DNA from: Edolisoma coerulescens | Taxonomy: Eukaryota > Chordata > Aves > Passeriformes > Campephagidae | Reading direction: 5' to 3' | Assembly: GCA_013397115.1 (NCBI GenBank) | Contig: VWZW01006289.1 | Span: forward strand, 3,020,234 to 3,084,233 | Length of the DNA: 64,000 nucleotides | In this document: in pieces, positions 26,901 to 39,765 of the stretch | Numbering within the stretch: the first letter of the stretch is position 1 | Layout of the letters: each line of letters opens with the position of its first letter | Position numbers and translations under genes: made by a program | Notes under the pieces: generated by a model | The model's database searches: none | What the model saw: the letters and a program-made list of their open reading frames with translations, nothing else | Told to the model about the DNA's origin: nothing

Positions 26901-29900
26901 CTTTGTCCAGCTTTTTCAAATTTTGTTGTGAAAGCAAGTAAACATTCACATTTAAAAATACCTCCACTGTTTTACTGCCTAATTCATTTTCACTGTAGTC
27001 TTTTTTGTTAGATATGAATTGTACACCTTGTATAGAAAGTTGTGCTCTTCAGGAGAGGAAGCAATTTCCAATTATGTATTCCTCTTAAGAAAAATATTGG
27101 AGTGATAAGGGTTCCTATACTTAAATTGTGAAATTATTTGCATTGTGAGATTAAAAAATCCCCGTAACAATGCAAAGGCAGAACATTTCCAAAGAGAAAT
27201 GTTCTCTCTAACAACCCAGCTGTAAAACTGAGGGATGATAACACTTGACAGTTTTCTCAGGCTGGGGTGTATGGAGCCTTGGTCAACTATAAGGAATAAT
27301 GACAAATCTGAACATGTGTATTCTCTTTCCAATTCTCTCCATGTTGCAAAGAGTTGAGTGTTTGTAGTGGGACTCTTTCCCTTTCTTATTTAGTTACACT
27401 CAAAATACTCCAGGACACAGTCTGGAACATGTAACAGTTCAGGAACTGTGTTTGCCTTGTGCAGTGGGCAGTGGTGGTGCTACAGGCTCAATCCCAATCA
27501 CATCCCACACTGTCTTCTGCTCTCTAGGGAACTGTTTTGGCTGCTTTATTCTTCAATTGAATGCACTGTGCTGTTTCATACAAAGATGCAACAGCTTTTT
27601 TGGATAATAATATTAAAATATATATGTATAAAACAAAGATATGGCATTTGGAGTTCTACTGGTTTTCCTGGCATTAATAGTAGCAGATGGTGGAAATCAA
27701 TTTGCTATTAATTTACTTTCATGTCAAACACTCAATATAATTAAGCAAAGTGTCATCTAAACTCTGATTACTTACTTTCAAATTAAAACCATGTGTTAAA
27801 CAGACTCCTAATTATCATGCTAATACCTGTGAAATGCTGTCTTCAGTTTCCAAGCTCCACAGTCTTTTTAGTATCAGACTTCAAAGTCTCCTGACAGGAA
27901 TTATGGGTAGGAAGGTCAGGACTTAGAGCTAGATTTGTTTAATACTATCCTTCATGTGGGAGCGCTCATTTGGGTTGTTAATTCCCTTTGCTAAATTTCA
28001 CAGACACAACAAAGCATGACTATCAGTGTTATACTCGGGTACCATTTGCTCCAGCTGCACATAAAAAAAATAAGTGGTATTCTCCCTGATAGCAATAGAA
28101 ATTACCTAAGTGCACCATAGGCATGATTAAAAACCTTAACCACAGCACATATCTGTGCTTATATTCAGGAAAAAAACCTATTTGTGTTAGTGTTAATTAA
28201 AGCCAAATTAGAAGAACAGAAAAACAAATCTGAATGAGGAAAACATCATCATGCATGCCATTTGCTTTGTAATTGTGCACATACCTAATTACCCTTCCAT
28301 AGAGAAGAAACATCAGAAAGAACTCTCAAGCCCTTCTGCTTATTATCTGCTTTAGTACAACATTCTTCCTCTACGAGCTATCACATCCAAACTTGTTTTC
28401 AATGTTTCGAGCTACTCAAAATTATTTATTTTTTTTTCTCCTGGGGAAAACTCTGTTCAATCTTTTACAGACTGACCAAGAAAACGTTTCCAGATACTCA
28501 CCCAGCCTTTTTTATTCCTCTGAGTCATCTAATCCCTCCTATGTCTGCTGCTGGACTTCAAAATAGGATTATTATATGTGGTTTACAGCCTGGAAACTGG
28601 ATATAGGATTAGCCATTTTAGCTTGATCCTACCTGATAAACTGTGAAATAGTAATAGGAGAAGAAACCTTTTTCCAAGCAATAATTTTCCACATAAGAAA
28701 TGTCTCTTTAGAAATATTGTTGCCTCAAGTAACAGGAGAAAATCACAATTGCTATGAGTGGGAGGGAGGATGATCCATGCAAAAATTCTTTCTCATTAAA
28801 GTTTCTTGAAAAGGTTTGAAAATCAGCTTCAGCTGAACAACAAGGAAGAAAATCAAAGAGCGGGGCAAAGATCAGCAAGGCTATCATCATACTTCATTAG
28901 CAGAGAGTACGTGTGGCCTCTTAGCACAGCAAAAACAACCTACAGGCAGAAGCTCTTTTCAACAAGGGGGAGAAATAAGAAGATGCCAAGTTTTAAGAAA
29001 ACTAGCCATAGAGGGCTTTGGCCAGCCTGCCAGGGGTAGGCTGAGGACAGCCTGTGTAGATGGTACAGAAGCAGCTCTGGAAAAATTTTCCAGAATGTCT
29101 CATTCAGTTGATTTGCTTTTATATAAGTGGGCCCTGGGATTCCTGGAAGGCCTACATTCAAAGACAGCAAAAGGACTTAGCTTCTAGTTTGGAGATTAAA
29201 TAATTTAAGTTTTGTCATTTGCAAAGTTATAACGTCAGTGAGCTGTGGTAAAAGCGCTGCTGGAGGCTACCTAGTGTCCACCATAAACCCTGCATATTGT
29301 AGTGCAGCTTATACTGGGGCACATCAGCAGATGAAGGGATCAGGACATCACATCCAGTCATCTTCAATACCTCCTTCCAGGCCTTTATAAATGATGCTCA
29401 GCAAAACAAACCAAGTTTATTTTAAACCAAAGTGTACTCAGTAAAAAAAACCCTGTAGTTCTTCAGTGCCACCAAAATGATTCATGTACGGACAATGCTT
29501 TTTATCAGAGATACTAACATTAAATGTAAAAATATTTGCTGGACTCAGGATTGGGACCAAAATACCTCTCTATCAATGCAATAGGTTTCCAGGTAGTGAA
29601 GACCAGTATCACAATTGCCTTTGTGCAGGAGGGCATTGGCACAAATAGATCAAAATGATCACAGTACTCAGACGTGGAAGAGAACATTGGGGTCAAAGGT
29701 ATTACCTAAATGATACAGAGTGAAATCAGTGACTACTTGAAATCAAATGATATTGAGAAGATGGGTATGCTTTTGAGAGCTAGATGTGCTTGTGCAAATT
29801 CGTGTTAAGTGTGAGCCGCTATATAAGCACTGTATTACAGTGGCCCTGCCAACCTATAAGTGGTTCTCAAATTCCTGAACAAACTGAATGAAAATATAAT

Positions 29901-32405
29901 ATATATTCTTTACCTTCACTGTTTGTCAATGAGATGGAAATGGAAACAAATCTATGACATTGTACTTTAATTGAAAACATAACAGTACTTGCCTTGAAGG
30001 AACTCTGTTGCTTAGGAAAGCAACAGAGGAGTATCACAACATCTCATGATAAAAGATGACAGTTCCATTACGCGGCTGCTGGAAAAGAAAACAAGACAGA
30101 AAAAAATAATGTCTCTGACAGATAAGAAGCCTCCTTGTTTGCGAATATTGTGTTTTGCCTGGTTATTATATTCGCTCTATGGGTTGAGGAGATTGATCCA
30201 AAAGTTCAGGCAAAACTTGTTGCAGCAACTTACGAAATAACAAAATGTGCCAACCTGTTCTGCACTTCAGCTGTGAGTAACAGCTCTCTAGTGCAAAGCA
30301 AAGCTGGCAGGACAGAAGTGTTGGGTCAGAAATTCTGTGCAAAGCCAGACTTCTTAAGCTAAATTCTGGCTACTGGACTTCAGATCACCTTTAGTCTTGT
30401 GGGGTCACATGTATCCCTGGCTCCACAGTAGGGCTGGACTGATGCACTGGGGGAAGGTGGAAGGGAGAAAGCACTTACCTTCCACAGCATTCCTCTTTCT
30501 ACAGAAAGCAAATGGGGATGGGAAGGATGGATGGTGGCCCGAAATACAGACAGCTGGAGCCCCAGAACTTAGAGCTACAAATGACCAAACTCAGATTTGC
30601 AGGATCGTCAACAATTTTCACGCACTGAAGCATGGCCTTAATCAATATTTGCTCAGACATAAAAAAATTTCATTGTCTGGAATAAATTGTTGTCTGTGAA
30701 GAAGGAAAAATGTGAAATCTCTCTATAGAAGCATAATAATGTAAATCTCTACATAGGGTTGGAGCACGGGAAATAATACACCATGGGGAAAAATGGAGAT
30801 TATGGAAGAAGAGGGTTTGAAGAAAAGGTCATGTTTAAGGTTTTATTCAGTGTCTTGCCTTCCAGAATTCTGTATGGAATTTAAAAATATTTATAAGCAT
30901 ACACAGTTTTGTTGAAAGGGTTTAAGGAGAAAAGTGGTTTGGGGAAAAAAACTGGGCAAGAGAATGTGAAGGAATGTGTGATCAGAGAAAACATGTCACA
31001 TGCAACAGGGAGCAGACGGGGCAAGACGTGAGGATTTCAGTGGGATAATATCGTGAGTGAGAACAACTCATGTCCATATCAGCTGGGACTTAGCATCTTT
31101 GCAAGGTAGGTCATCTCTGTTTTATAATGCTTAACTTTGGAGCCCAAAGATACGAAAACTTCAAATTTCTTTAATCTTCCTGTCCTATGACTCAAAAGAC
31201 ACTTTATCAGATACCTTCTTGTCAAATGAGACATAAATCAATGGAACCATCACAAAATGTAAACCCTAAACCAGATTATCTCAGGCTCCAATGCTCAAGA
31301 AGATTTTTGAGCTTTAATATGATTCTCTTTTTATGGCTATTATCCTTATAAATACTAAATTATTGTCATATTGTTAAAGTCTGTTGGTTAATATATTTCA
31401 TAGCTGTGTATAGTATTTAGTTTACCACTAATCTTATTTAGAATTCAGTCTTACTCAGAAAGAAGCACATGACTTAGCAAAACAACAGCTAACCTATTTA
31501 AGACTCTTATATACAAAAAATAATTTCTAAAGTTTTGAAATGACAAAATATATACAGGCAAAAAGCAGAAGGATGTCCATGTACTGAAAATTTAAATATT
31601 CATGCAATAATGTGTTTGTAAGAATCAAGTAAGGACTTAAAGTAAGGAAAGAAAAGGAACTACTCTATGAGAAAATATTCGAACAAACCAATAGGCTCTT
31701 CATACAAATAGCATCCTTAAAAATGTAGGCTGAGGTTTTCACTTGGAAGTGAACAGTGATGTGGAATAATGGTAAAATCCCTATTAGTCATTCTTAGTTT
31801 ACCAGAGCTTCTTCAAACATATTTTCAAATTGCATCTGATGATCTTTTTTGAAAAAAGGTATAGTTCTGGACAAATAGAAATAATAAAATGTGGAATAAT
31901 AGTGATGCAGAAAATAGAACACCCCCACCCCACCCCCTCCAGGTATTTTACAAAAATGCATGAAGATGAGTTATTTTTAATATCTGGAAAGATTTGGATG
32001 CAATTATCTATAATAAAATATGGAAGGTACATCCTGTTTCTATGTCATAAAAACAAAACCAAAAAAAAACCCAGATAGGGAAAAATCTGTCTAAGAGGCT
32101 GCTGATCCTTTTTTCTCCAGTTTCATGAACACCCACCTAAAATTGATTCAATTTGTCTTTCAATTGCTGCTCTGAAGATGGTAGAATAAATTTCCAACAT
32201 TCATAAAAGTTTTTTTGTAATGTACTGGGGCTACAATAAATGGATTCATGTCATAGCTTACTGGGCATATTGAACACTTACTAAAGAATAAAATGCCACT
32301 TTCTTTATCACAGTTCAGAAGCAAATCTTCAGAACATGCAAACAATCAAAGATTTGCTCCAAGAGAAGTATAAGAATTTCTATCAACCTGGGACAACTCC
32401 TGTAA
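23914..32405. other. Intergenic, nothing identified
   Basis: About 8.5 kb of AT-rich sequence. I recognise no transposon, exon or RNA gene in it. Confidence 0.45.
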
Positions 32406-32598
32406 TGCTTCTTGTGTCTAGGGAGAGATTAGATTTATTCTAGGAGTTCTCTGAATCTCTGGGAGTGTTCAAGGACAAGTTGGATAGGGCTCTGAGCAAC
32501 TTGGTCTAGTGGAAGTTGTTGCTGCCCATGGCAGGGAGGTTGGAACTAGATGATCTTCAAGATCCCTTCCAGCCCAAGCCATTCAACGATTCTATGAT
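32406..32598 (+). mobile_element. CR1 LINE 3' fragment, sense
   Basis: Contains GGGCTCTGAGCAACTTGGTC, TAGTGGAAGTTGTTGCTGCC, CATGGCAGGGAGGTTGGAAC, TAGATGATCTTCAAGATCCC and a terminal CGATTCTATGATT. A 5'-truncated copy of about 190 bp. Confidence 0.95.
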
Positions 32599-34527
32599 TA
32601 AATTAAGGAAAATAAAACTTTCCTGTGTGTGATGGAAATAGCAAGAAGGAAAACATATTGTCTTCACAGATCTCAGGAGAAAAAAAGGGCTCATGTTTTT
32701 TAAAAAAAGATCATGTTTAAAACATTTTCTTAGCATTTTATAGAACATAGAAATCTTTATACAGTACAAGAAAATCTGTGTTTACTTCCTAACAGATGTT
32801 ACATATTCAAAAGGGGATCAGAAAATACTGTTTAGATATAAATTTTTATACAGAAAGTTACAAATATACAAGAAAGAGATCATGACTCTTACATATCCTA
32901 AAGCTAATCACTACTATGCCATAATTTTTTTTATTCACATTGATACCTTTTATCAGGAATTTGGAAAAGATTGTGATAACAATACCATTGGTATACATCT
33001 GTAAAAATAGGAAATAATTATTAGAGATTATATAATTCAAATATGACCATAACAATCTGGCTCCATGGTTTTAGACCTTACCTGCTAATACTTTAGTCGG
33101 TTTTGTACTGTATTATAAAATAAGAATGTTGTGTTTATTATAATTTATTCATTCCTTCTACTAAAAACCCTATAAAGATGACTAAGGTTTGATGCAGTTG
33201 GATGCAGGCTGTAATAAAGTCCAAGTAAATAACACCATTTTTTTTGGTTTTTTTGGCTCCATTGTGAAGGCACCTTTTTCAGTTTTCTCCAAGGCTAAAG
33301 GTTTATCCTTTCTTTGCCATCCTTATTATTACCTTGATGTTCAAAAGGTAGAACAGTCCTCAGGGTAACACCACCACTTGCAGACTGTTACAGACCACTC
33401 CGGGGCTTGTGCTTTTCCCTGATACTCACCCGAGCTTGTCCTGCTGCAGTGACCTTGGGCTCACTGCAGGCTTAGGGAGGGAGGACTCCCTTGCTGGAGA
33501 CCTGTGGTGGAAAAGCTTCTCATTAAGAATAAAATTCTGCCATCTGTCACAAGCTTCACCTGACAGCTGAACCAAAATGCGTTGGCTTGCCCAGATCCTG
33601 AGCACTTCCAAGTCAGGTAATGACTAATGACAGTCAGGAAAAAAGTAAGGAAAAGGCCATTGAAAACAGAATAATTTAAAGCCAGTCTCACAAAGTGCTA
33701 AACAAAAAGCAGAGAAGTGTGCAAGTAGAAGTCATCTCAGCAGTTCCCCTTTACCTTGCTTGCCTGCTATATGTTTTTGGGTGACTTGGTAGCATTAAGC
33801 ACGTGAATAGCCTGGGTATGGTATGCAGCTCCCCAGCTTGGTTTAGCTGGTTTCTGCACAAGGCATGTATGCAACTCTTCAGTGCATATCTCTCAACTTT
33901 TATAGCACTTTTTTTGTTTTTAAGGGATATGCTATAGTATGAGAAATATAAATGTAGTGCAAACACACTGAGGTGGGTGTCAGAATCTTTCAGCCCCCTG
34001 TACCTGGACTTTATGCCATTTCATGAGCATCTCAAAGTCTTTCTATGGCCTGGCTCTCAGGGCTGTGAGATGGGAAGTGAGCTAATGGTGCAGAGGGGTG
34101 ATGGGCTTAGAGGGCAGGGTTGCACCTACTGTGGGGGAAAGGCAGAGGAGGTTGTTCTGCACTGGGGAGGGGGTGAGTTGAAGGGGGAAAGGGACGCAGC
34201 AGGGCTTCTTATGGATATCAACAAGAAAGGTTAGAAAACTAAACAACTACATAAAATAGCAGGTTTTGTACAATAAGAAGAGGAATATATATACAGTGAG
34301 TACATTTTATATCCCTTCAGATGCTGGGCACTCTTGTGCTCATGCAGCATCAGATGGAACCAGATGGATTTCCCCAAGGAATTCCACGCCAAGCAGATTC
34401 TGACCATGGGGAAACATTCTCCCATTCTCCCCCTTTTGATTCTCTGAGCTAATATAGGATTTTCTCACAAGAAAACTCTGTTCCCAAAGGATGCTCACAG
34501 AACTTTTTGCTGCCTGGTTTGATACAG
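32599..34527. other. Intergenic, nothing identified
   Basis: AT-rich sequence becoming GC-richer after about 33.4 kb. No recognisable gene or repeat. Confidence 0.45.
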
Positions 34528-34601
34528 GCAAGGCCACGTAGGAGGCAAAGTTGCTGGTATGGTGTGGGAGCTGCCTGCAGGCAGCTCTGACTGTGATGCA
34601 G
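34528..34601 (+). other. GC-rich splice-bounded segment with perfect 20-bp palindrome
   Basis: A GATACAG acceptor-like site and a GATGCAG plus GTGAGA donor-like site bracket 74 bp. Bases 34568-34587 (GAGCTGCCTGCAGGCAGCTC) read identically on both strands. Exon status is speculative; the palindrome is certain. Confidence 0.3.
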
Positions 34602-34728
34602 GTGAGATGACCCTGGAGGCAGGGGACCTGTGCAGCCTGCCACAGCCCAAGGACCCTGCTGGGCAGGCAGCCCAGCACCCACCTGCGCCTGTTTGCTGTT
34701 ACAGTGACAGGGGTCACACAGAAACATG

Positions 34729-34860
34729 ATCACACAGAATAGTCTGAGTTGGAAGGGACCAGAAAGATCATCGAGTCCAGCTCTTAAATGAATGGCCCAT
34801 ATGGGGATCAGTGACCTTGGTGTTTTTTAGCATCATGCTCCAACCAACTGAGCTAATCAC
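34729..34860 (-). mobile_element. tRNA-Ile-derived SINE with CR1-like tail (TguSINE1-type)
   Basis: Read on the minus strand, the 5' head is tRNA-Ile-like: an A box TTAGCTCAGTTGGTTGGAGC, then ATGCTAAAAAACACCAAGGT and a decayed B box near TCACTGATCCCCATA. It is followed by a linker and a CR1-type tail (CTGGACTCGATGATCTTTCT, then CCCTTCCAACTC). Such tRNA-Ile SINEs mobilised by CR1 are known from songbirds. Several bases deviate from a functional tRNA, so this is a dead copy. Confidence 0.85.
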
Positions 34861-35275
34861 TCCTCCATGGGCAGCCCTCTCCCAGGCAGAAGAACTGTGC
34901 TCCACCCCCGATCCACACAAAAGTCACCTTTCTCAACTGTTTTGTAAGTTAAAGTTTATCTGAGCATGCTGTCCAGCTAACAGACAGTCTTTCAACAGCT
35001 TGGAAGGTTATCTCCATCCCACAGACACCAGGCAGCTCAGGCTGGTGTGGGGTGGCTCCCATGTAGGGCTGCTCGCACTTAGGAATGGGCTGCTTGAGCC
35101 CTGTGTACAAGGCCAGTAGAACAGGGGTGTCCAGGATTGCCAGCACCTTGAACACAATGCATTCTGCAAAACACTCAGTGCAGAAGTTAAGGCAACAGGG
35201 AAGTGAAAAGGAGAGGGACAAGGATATGAAAAGGAAAAAAAAGTTTCTAGAAGGTAATGACAGATTAGGAAAAGG
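34861..35275. other. Intergenic, nothing identified
   Basis: About 415 bp of mixed composition between the SINE and a CR1. No feature recognised. Confidence 0.5.
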
Positions 35276-35945
35276 ATCACAGAATACCTCAAGTTGGAAG
35301 GGACCCATAAAGATCATTGAGTCCTACTCCCTGCTCTTCTCATGACTAACTAAAATTACACCATATAATTAAGAGCATTATCCAGATGCCCTTAAACTCT
35401 GACAGGCTTGATGCTATGACCACTTCCCTGGGGAGCCTTTTCCAGTGATCAGTCACCATTGCAGTGAAGAATCTGAACTTCCCCTGACACAAATTCATTC
35501 TATTTCCTCATGAAGCTCAGCACCTCCTCCTCCACTGCCCCCCTTGAGGAGGGTGTAGACTGCAATGAGGTCACCCCTCAGCCTTCTCTTCTCTGAACTG
35601 AACAAACCAAGTGAGCCCAGCCACCTCTTGAAGTCTTGCCCTCAAGACTTTTTGTCAACTTGGTTGCCTTCTCTGGACACACTCCAATAGTCTGATATCC
35701 TTCTTACATTGCAGTGCCCAAACTGCACCCAATATTCAAGGTAAGGTTGCACCCATGCAGAGCAGAGCAGGATAATCACTTCCCTCAACCAGCTGGCAAT
35801 GCTGTGCCTGATGCACCCCAAGATGCAGCTGGCCCAGGGCACACTGCTTACTCATATTCAAATTGCCATCCATCAATCAATCAAAATTCCCAGATCTCTT
35901 TCTCCAACCTGTTTTCTCCACAATTTGTATGTATAACCAGAAGAA
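35276..35945 (-). mobile_element. CR1 LINE, antisense, including end of reverse-transcriptase ORF remnant
   Basis: The 3' end is at the left (CACAGAATACCTCAAGTTGG on the + strand). The copy runs about 670 bp leftward-to-rightward into ORF2 remnants. On the minus strand the peptides LGCIRHSIASWLREVIILLC and YLEYWVQFGHC match the CR1 ORF2 C-terminal region just after the reverse transcriptase. The frame is broken by stops and indels, and the copy is 5'-truncated. The right boundary is approximate. Confidence 0.9.
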
Positions 35946-38900
35946 TGTAGCTCTCCATGTCTTGGACTGTGGGAAAGCCTGGCAAAAGCAAAGTTTTGCA
36001 ATTGCTGATTACATGGATGATGGACTTTTTGGATGGAAGAAATAGAAGAACTGGGGAAGGAACTGAGGCAATTTACTTGACAATATTCCTTGGTGAAATG
36101 AGAATTTTTCATGCACTCAAAAAGAGGTAAAAATTTACTCTAGCCTGGTGTAAGTTTGGTTTTCTTGACAATTAATGCAGCATGAAAGGTAAGCATCTAC
36201 TTTCTGAGTGTTACTACTGCTGAGTGGGCAGAAGTTTGATCCTCATGAGTGAATTTCAGTGTGCACTGCAGGCTTTTGGTAGATGCCCTTTCTGCCTTGT
36301 TATTTCATGCAAAGCTATTTCCAGAATGTTCTGTAGGGCTCACTGGTGCAGAGATTGCTTTTGCCCTCATTCTCTAGACATCCCTTCTTCAGTATTTTAC
36401 TTCTTTACATGGTTCTATTTATGACTGGAAAAGTAGACAAAATACTTTGCCTCAAAACACTTTAGCATGTGAGAGTTAAAAATAATGTGCTTGGAAATGC
36501 CAGCTTGAGCTGTATGTTGTATGGGTTTTTCTAAATGGCTAAAATGATGCAGCTTTTTATATTTTCATATCTCATGTTCTCTCCGTTTCATGGTGTTTTT
36601 CTTACGCAAACACATTTTCATTTTTTCTATTTTATCCAGTGAGATAATTTTAAGTATCAAAATATTAACTCGATGTCCAAAGTATATGTTTTTAGAATTA
36701 CTATGCAGAAGAAGAAGGCTGAACTCCAGCTTTACGTGCAAAGCAGATCTCACTTCCTTAAATCTGAAGAGGTACCACAAGTTCCTGTTCAGTACATTGC
36801 TATTTCCTAATCTGGTATGCTTTAACTGATTTATCAGTGGGATTTTTTTCCCTCATGTTCACTCACTCAATATTTTTCCCTTCTAAATTTCTTTACCATC
36901 AACTATTATTCAGTCTTATATCTCTGTAGGAAATACCTTTCTTGTTAACAATGTTTTCTTAATGCTAATGTGGTATGAAGTCTTCCTCTAAGGCACTTAT
37001 TTAAGCTGAGCCACATCAAATAGAAAGCACATTTCCCCCTTTCAAAATAAAGTATTTTTTATTTCTCCTCTGTGGCTTGTGGCATCTGACTGGGCTGTGT
37101 CCTGCTGTAGGTGACGGGGAAAAACAACAGAGTCACCTGTGATGCCAACTCCAACTTGAATGGCATCGTGGACTTTGTGGCCATTGTGGCAGGACAGGTT
37201 CAAGCCTTTCTTTCTCACAACTTCATCTATAACATGTGGTAAAACAGTTCATCAAATTCTCTAAAGAAGTTGTTGTCTACTACAGAAACTTTGTACATGA
37301 ATGTACAACAATAGTGAAAAAATTAAGAAAAAAGAAACACCATGCCCCCGACCCCCCATTTTAAAAAGGAAACCATATTTTGACAGAAATTAGAGAGTTT
37401 TTCATTACCTTTCCTAGGAGAGGAGATTTCACCCAACAGAAGCAGGCTGCTGTATGAGCATAGGATATGCTGTGTCACGTCACTCTTTTCTCTGCAGCTG
37501 TGATACTCAGCAGACATTTGTCTTTGAGAACTTAGCATTGGGAATGGGGATTTCCTCATACAAACTTGTAATGCTGCTTGTACTTCCCCTGAGCTGAAAC
37601 CCTCAACAGCTTCAGACCTGCAGGATAGAAGGTTATTAATTTTCCTTCCTGTGCTCACTAAGTTACTGGGAGTGAGACAGTGACAAAGAGCAGGGAAGTG
37701 TGGCATTATCCTACAGATAAAAAAGGTTGCCAGCTCCTCGTGTCAGTAACCAGACCTCTGATTCAAAGCCTCATCAAATACTGGGAATCTCTGACTGCTG
37801 AAGGCTTTGGATCAGGCATATCCTTCTGGAGGTTATGTAACTTGTACAAAACCCTTTCATGATCAAACCCATTTTAAATATATATGCAGTGGATGTGTCT
37901 GCATGCATAAACATATATGTGTACAAATAAAACCACCAGCTGGTATTAACTCACCATGATAGGTTTGGGGTTTTTAAATGAGCATGAAGACATGCATCAG
38001 GAGATTATTACAAAATTTATTTTTGGGTTTGGGAGATATTATTCTATGGTGTGGAACAATATCCTATACAAGTCCTACAAGAACTGCTGCTAATAGAGAA
38101 TTTAAGTGTAAAATATTATTTTAATTATTCCAGATGGCATTTCCACGTACTTTTTCTTTTTTGTGTTTGTGCATGTGTGTTTGTACACGTACGCCCTCTG
38201 GAATGAATGCCCATTATCATGTCTCTTTTTAGAGCTTCTGTTTCAAAAACATAATGCATAATCAGTTTGATTATGTGACAAGCTGTTTCATCCTTTTTCT
38301 CCTTTTTTTTTTCCCAAGCAATTTTCTAGGTCATGTTTGTGTTAGGTCTTCCTTTAAAAAAAAGAATATCTGAGAGATTTTATGTGGAATTTCTTTCAGC
38401 CAGCAATTACAGACATTGTTTGGAGAACTAATTTTGAATTATATTTCTAAATAATTGGGGGTCTTTTTTCTTTAGAAAATCAGAAATCCATTTAGGCAGT
38501 GGGGATTTAAGCTATTCATAGAATACTTAAAATACAGCCTTCAAGAAAAATGGAAATAGCTATAGTTAAGATTTGTTCAGTTCAACTTCTTTCACCAGCA
38601 TCATTCAACTTTCAGTCTTCAGTGAGATGAATTAATGGAGAAATTGTTTCTAAAAACATACTCTAAACATTTTAAATTAAATCTATTCAAGTAACAATAT
38701 CTGCTTTTTTATCTTGAGAAATGTATTTGGAAAGGATGCTCCAGGCTTACATTATAGTCAAGATACACTAGAAATCTTAACTTTTATTGAATGCAGGACC
38801 CACAATTCCAGAATTGTTCCAATGGCAGTTAAAAAACACTCTGATGCTGAATTTTAATGGACTCAATTAGTAACTTTGAGAATGACACTTCTCCTTGGTC

Positions 38901-38988
38901 ATCCCTTCTGGCAGCAAATCTGGTAGGTGCATGCTCAAGGGAAGGAAATCCTAGTAAACCCACAAATTAGTATTCCTCATGCAGTGGA
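35946..38988. other. Intergenic, nothing identified
   Basis: AT-rich sequence. A GC-richer, coding-looking patch at about 37111-37239 is discussed as a finding. No recognisable gene or repeat. Confidence 0.45.
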
Positions 38989-39360
38989 ATGCCTTCCAAC
39001 ACAGATCCCACAGCTGGCAAAAAGGTAGAGGCTGGATCTGTTTTCAAGATATCAAAAGCAATGGAGTTGTTCCCAGCTGTTGTACAGGGTATCCTCTGTG
39101 AAGCTGGGAAGTTATTTAAACTCATCTTTATGGTTTTGGTCACTATTGTTCAATATTTATTTTCACAGAACTCCAGCTCTGATCCCTCAGATGAAACCTT
39201 GGCACAAGCCATCAGAAGTGTCCCAGGGCTGGAATCTGATTTCCAAGTTTTGAATGCTCTCAATCCAAGCCAGATGCAAAGGATGCTGTGGATAGTTTGC
39301 CACTCTCCTAAATGCTATTCTGTTTACCACAATGGGCATTTTACCCCTAAAGATATATAG
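38989..39360 (+). other. Unidentified 123-codon open frame abutting a CR1
   Basis: An open frame from an ATG-like/CTG-type start region to a TAG at 39358-39360. Its last 64 codons (from 39169) follow a good acceptor-like TTTATTTTCACAG and read plausibly as protein, with ETLAQAIRSVPGLESDFQVL and ALNPSQMQRMLW, a predicted-helical stretch. No homology is recognised. The CR1 begins right after the stop. It could be a terminal exon, a decayed gene fragment or chance. Confidence 0.2.
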
Positions 39361-39362
39361 TG

Positions 39363-39765
39363 CTTGAGAGATTTGGGGTTTTTCACCCTGGAGAAGAAAA
39401 GTCTCTAGGGACATCTTGGAGCAGCCTTCTGGTACCTATAGTGGGTGGAAACTACAGAAAATAGGGGAGGGACTATTTATCAAGGAGTGTAGTGATAGGA
39501 AGAGGGGGAATGGCTTCAAACTGAAAGAGAGCAGGTTTATGTTAGGTATTAGGAGGACATTCTTTACTGTGATGGTGCTGAGGCACTGAAACAGGTTGCC
39601 CAGAGAAGCTGTGGATGCCCTGTTCCTGGAAGTATTCACATCCAGGTTGGATGGGGCCCTGAGCAACCTGGTCTAGTGGAATGTGTCCTTGCCCATGGCA
39701 GGGGGGTGAAAGTAGGTGATTTTTAAGGTCCTTTCCAAACCAAGCCATTCTATGAGTCTGTGATT
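39363..39765 (+). mobile_element. CR1 LINE 3' fragment, sense
   Basis: Starts in the ORF2 C-terminal remnant (TTTCACCCTGGAGAAGAAAA), then AATGGCTTCAAACTGAAAGA, GAGGCACTGAAACAGGTTGC, CCAGAGAAGCTGTGGATGCC, GAGCAACCTGGTCTAGTGGA, GCCCATGGCAGGGGGGTGAA and the terminal CCATTCTATGAGTCTGTGA. About 400 bp, 5'-truncated, noncoding. Confidence 0.96.

Noticed and set aside
34790..34860. tRNA-Ile gene
   Set aside because: The match is to the head of a SINE. The B box and 3' half are decayed, no acceptor stem closes, and a CR1-like tail follows.
37860..38195. Possible TG/CA microsatellites
   Set aside because: The TG-rich stretches are short and interrupted and do not form a true repeat array.
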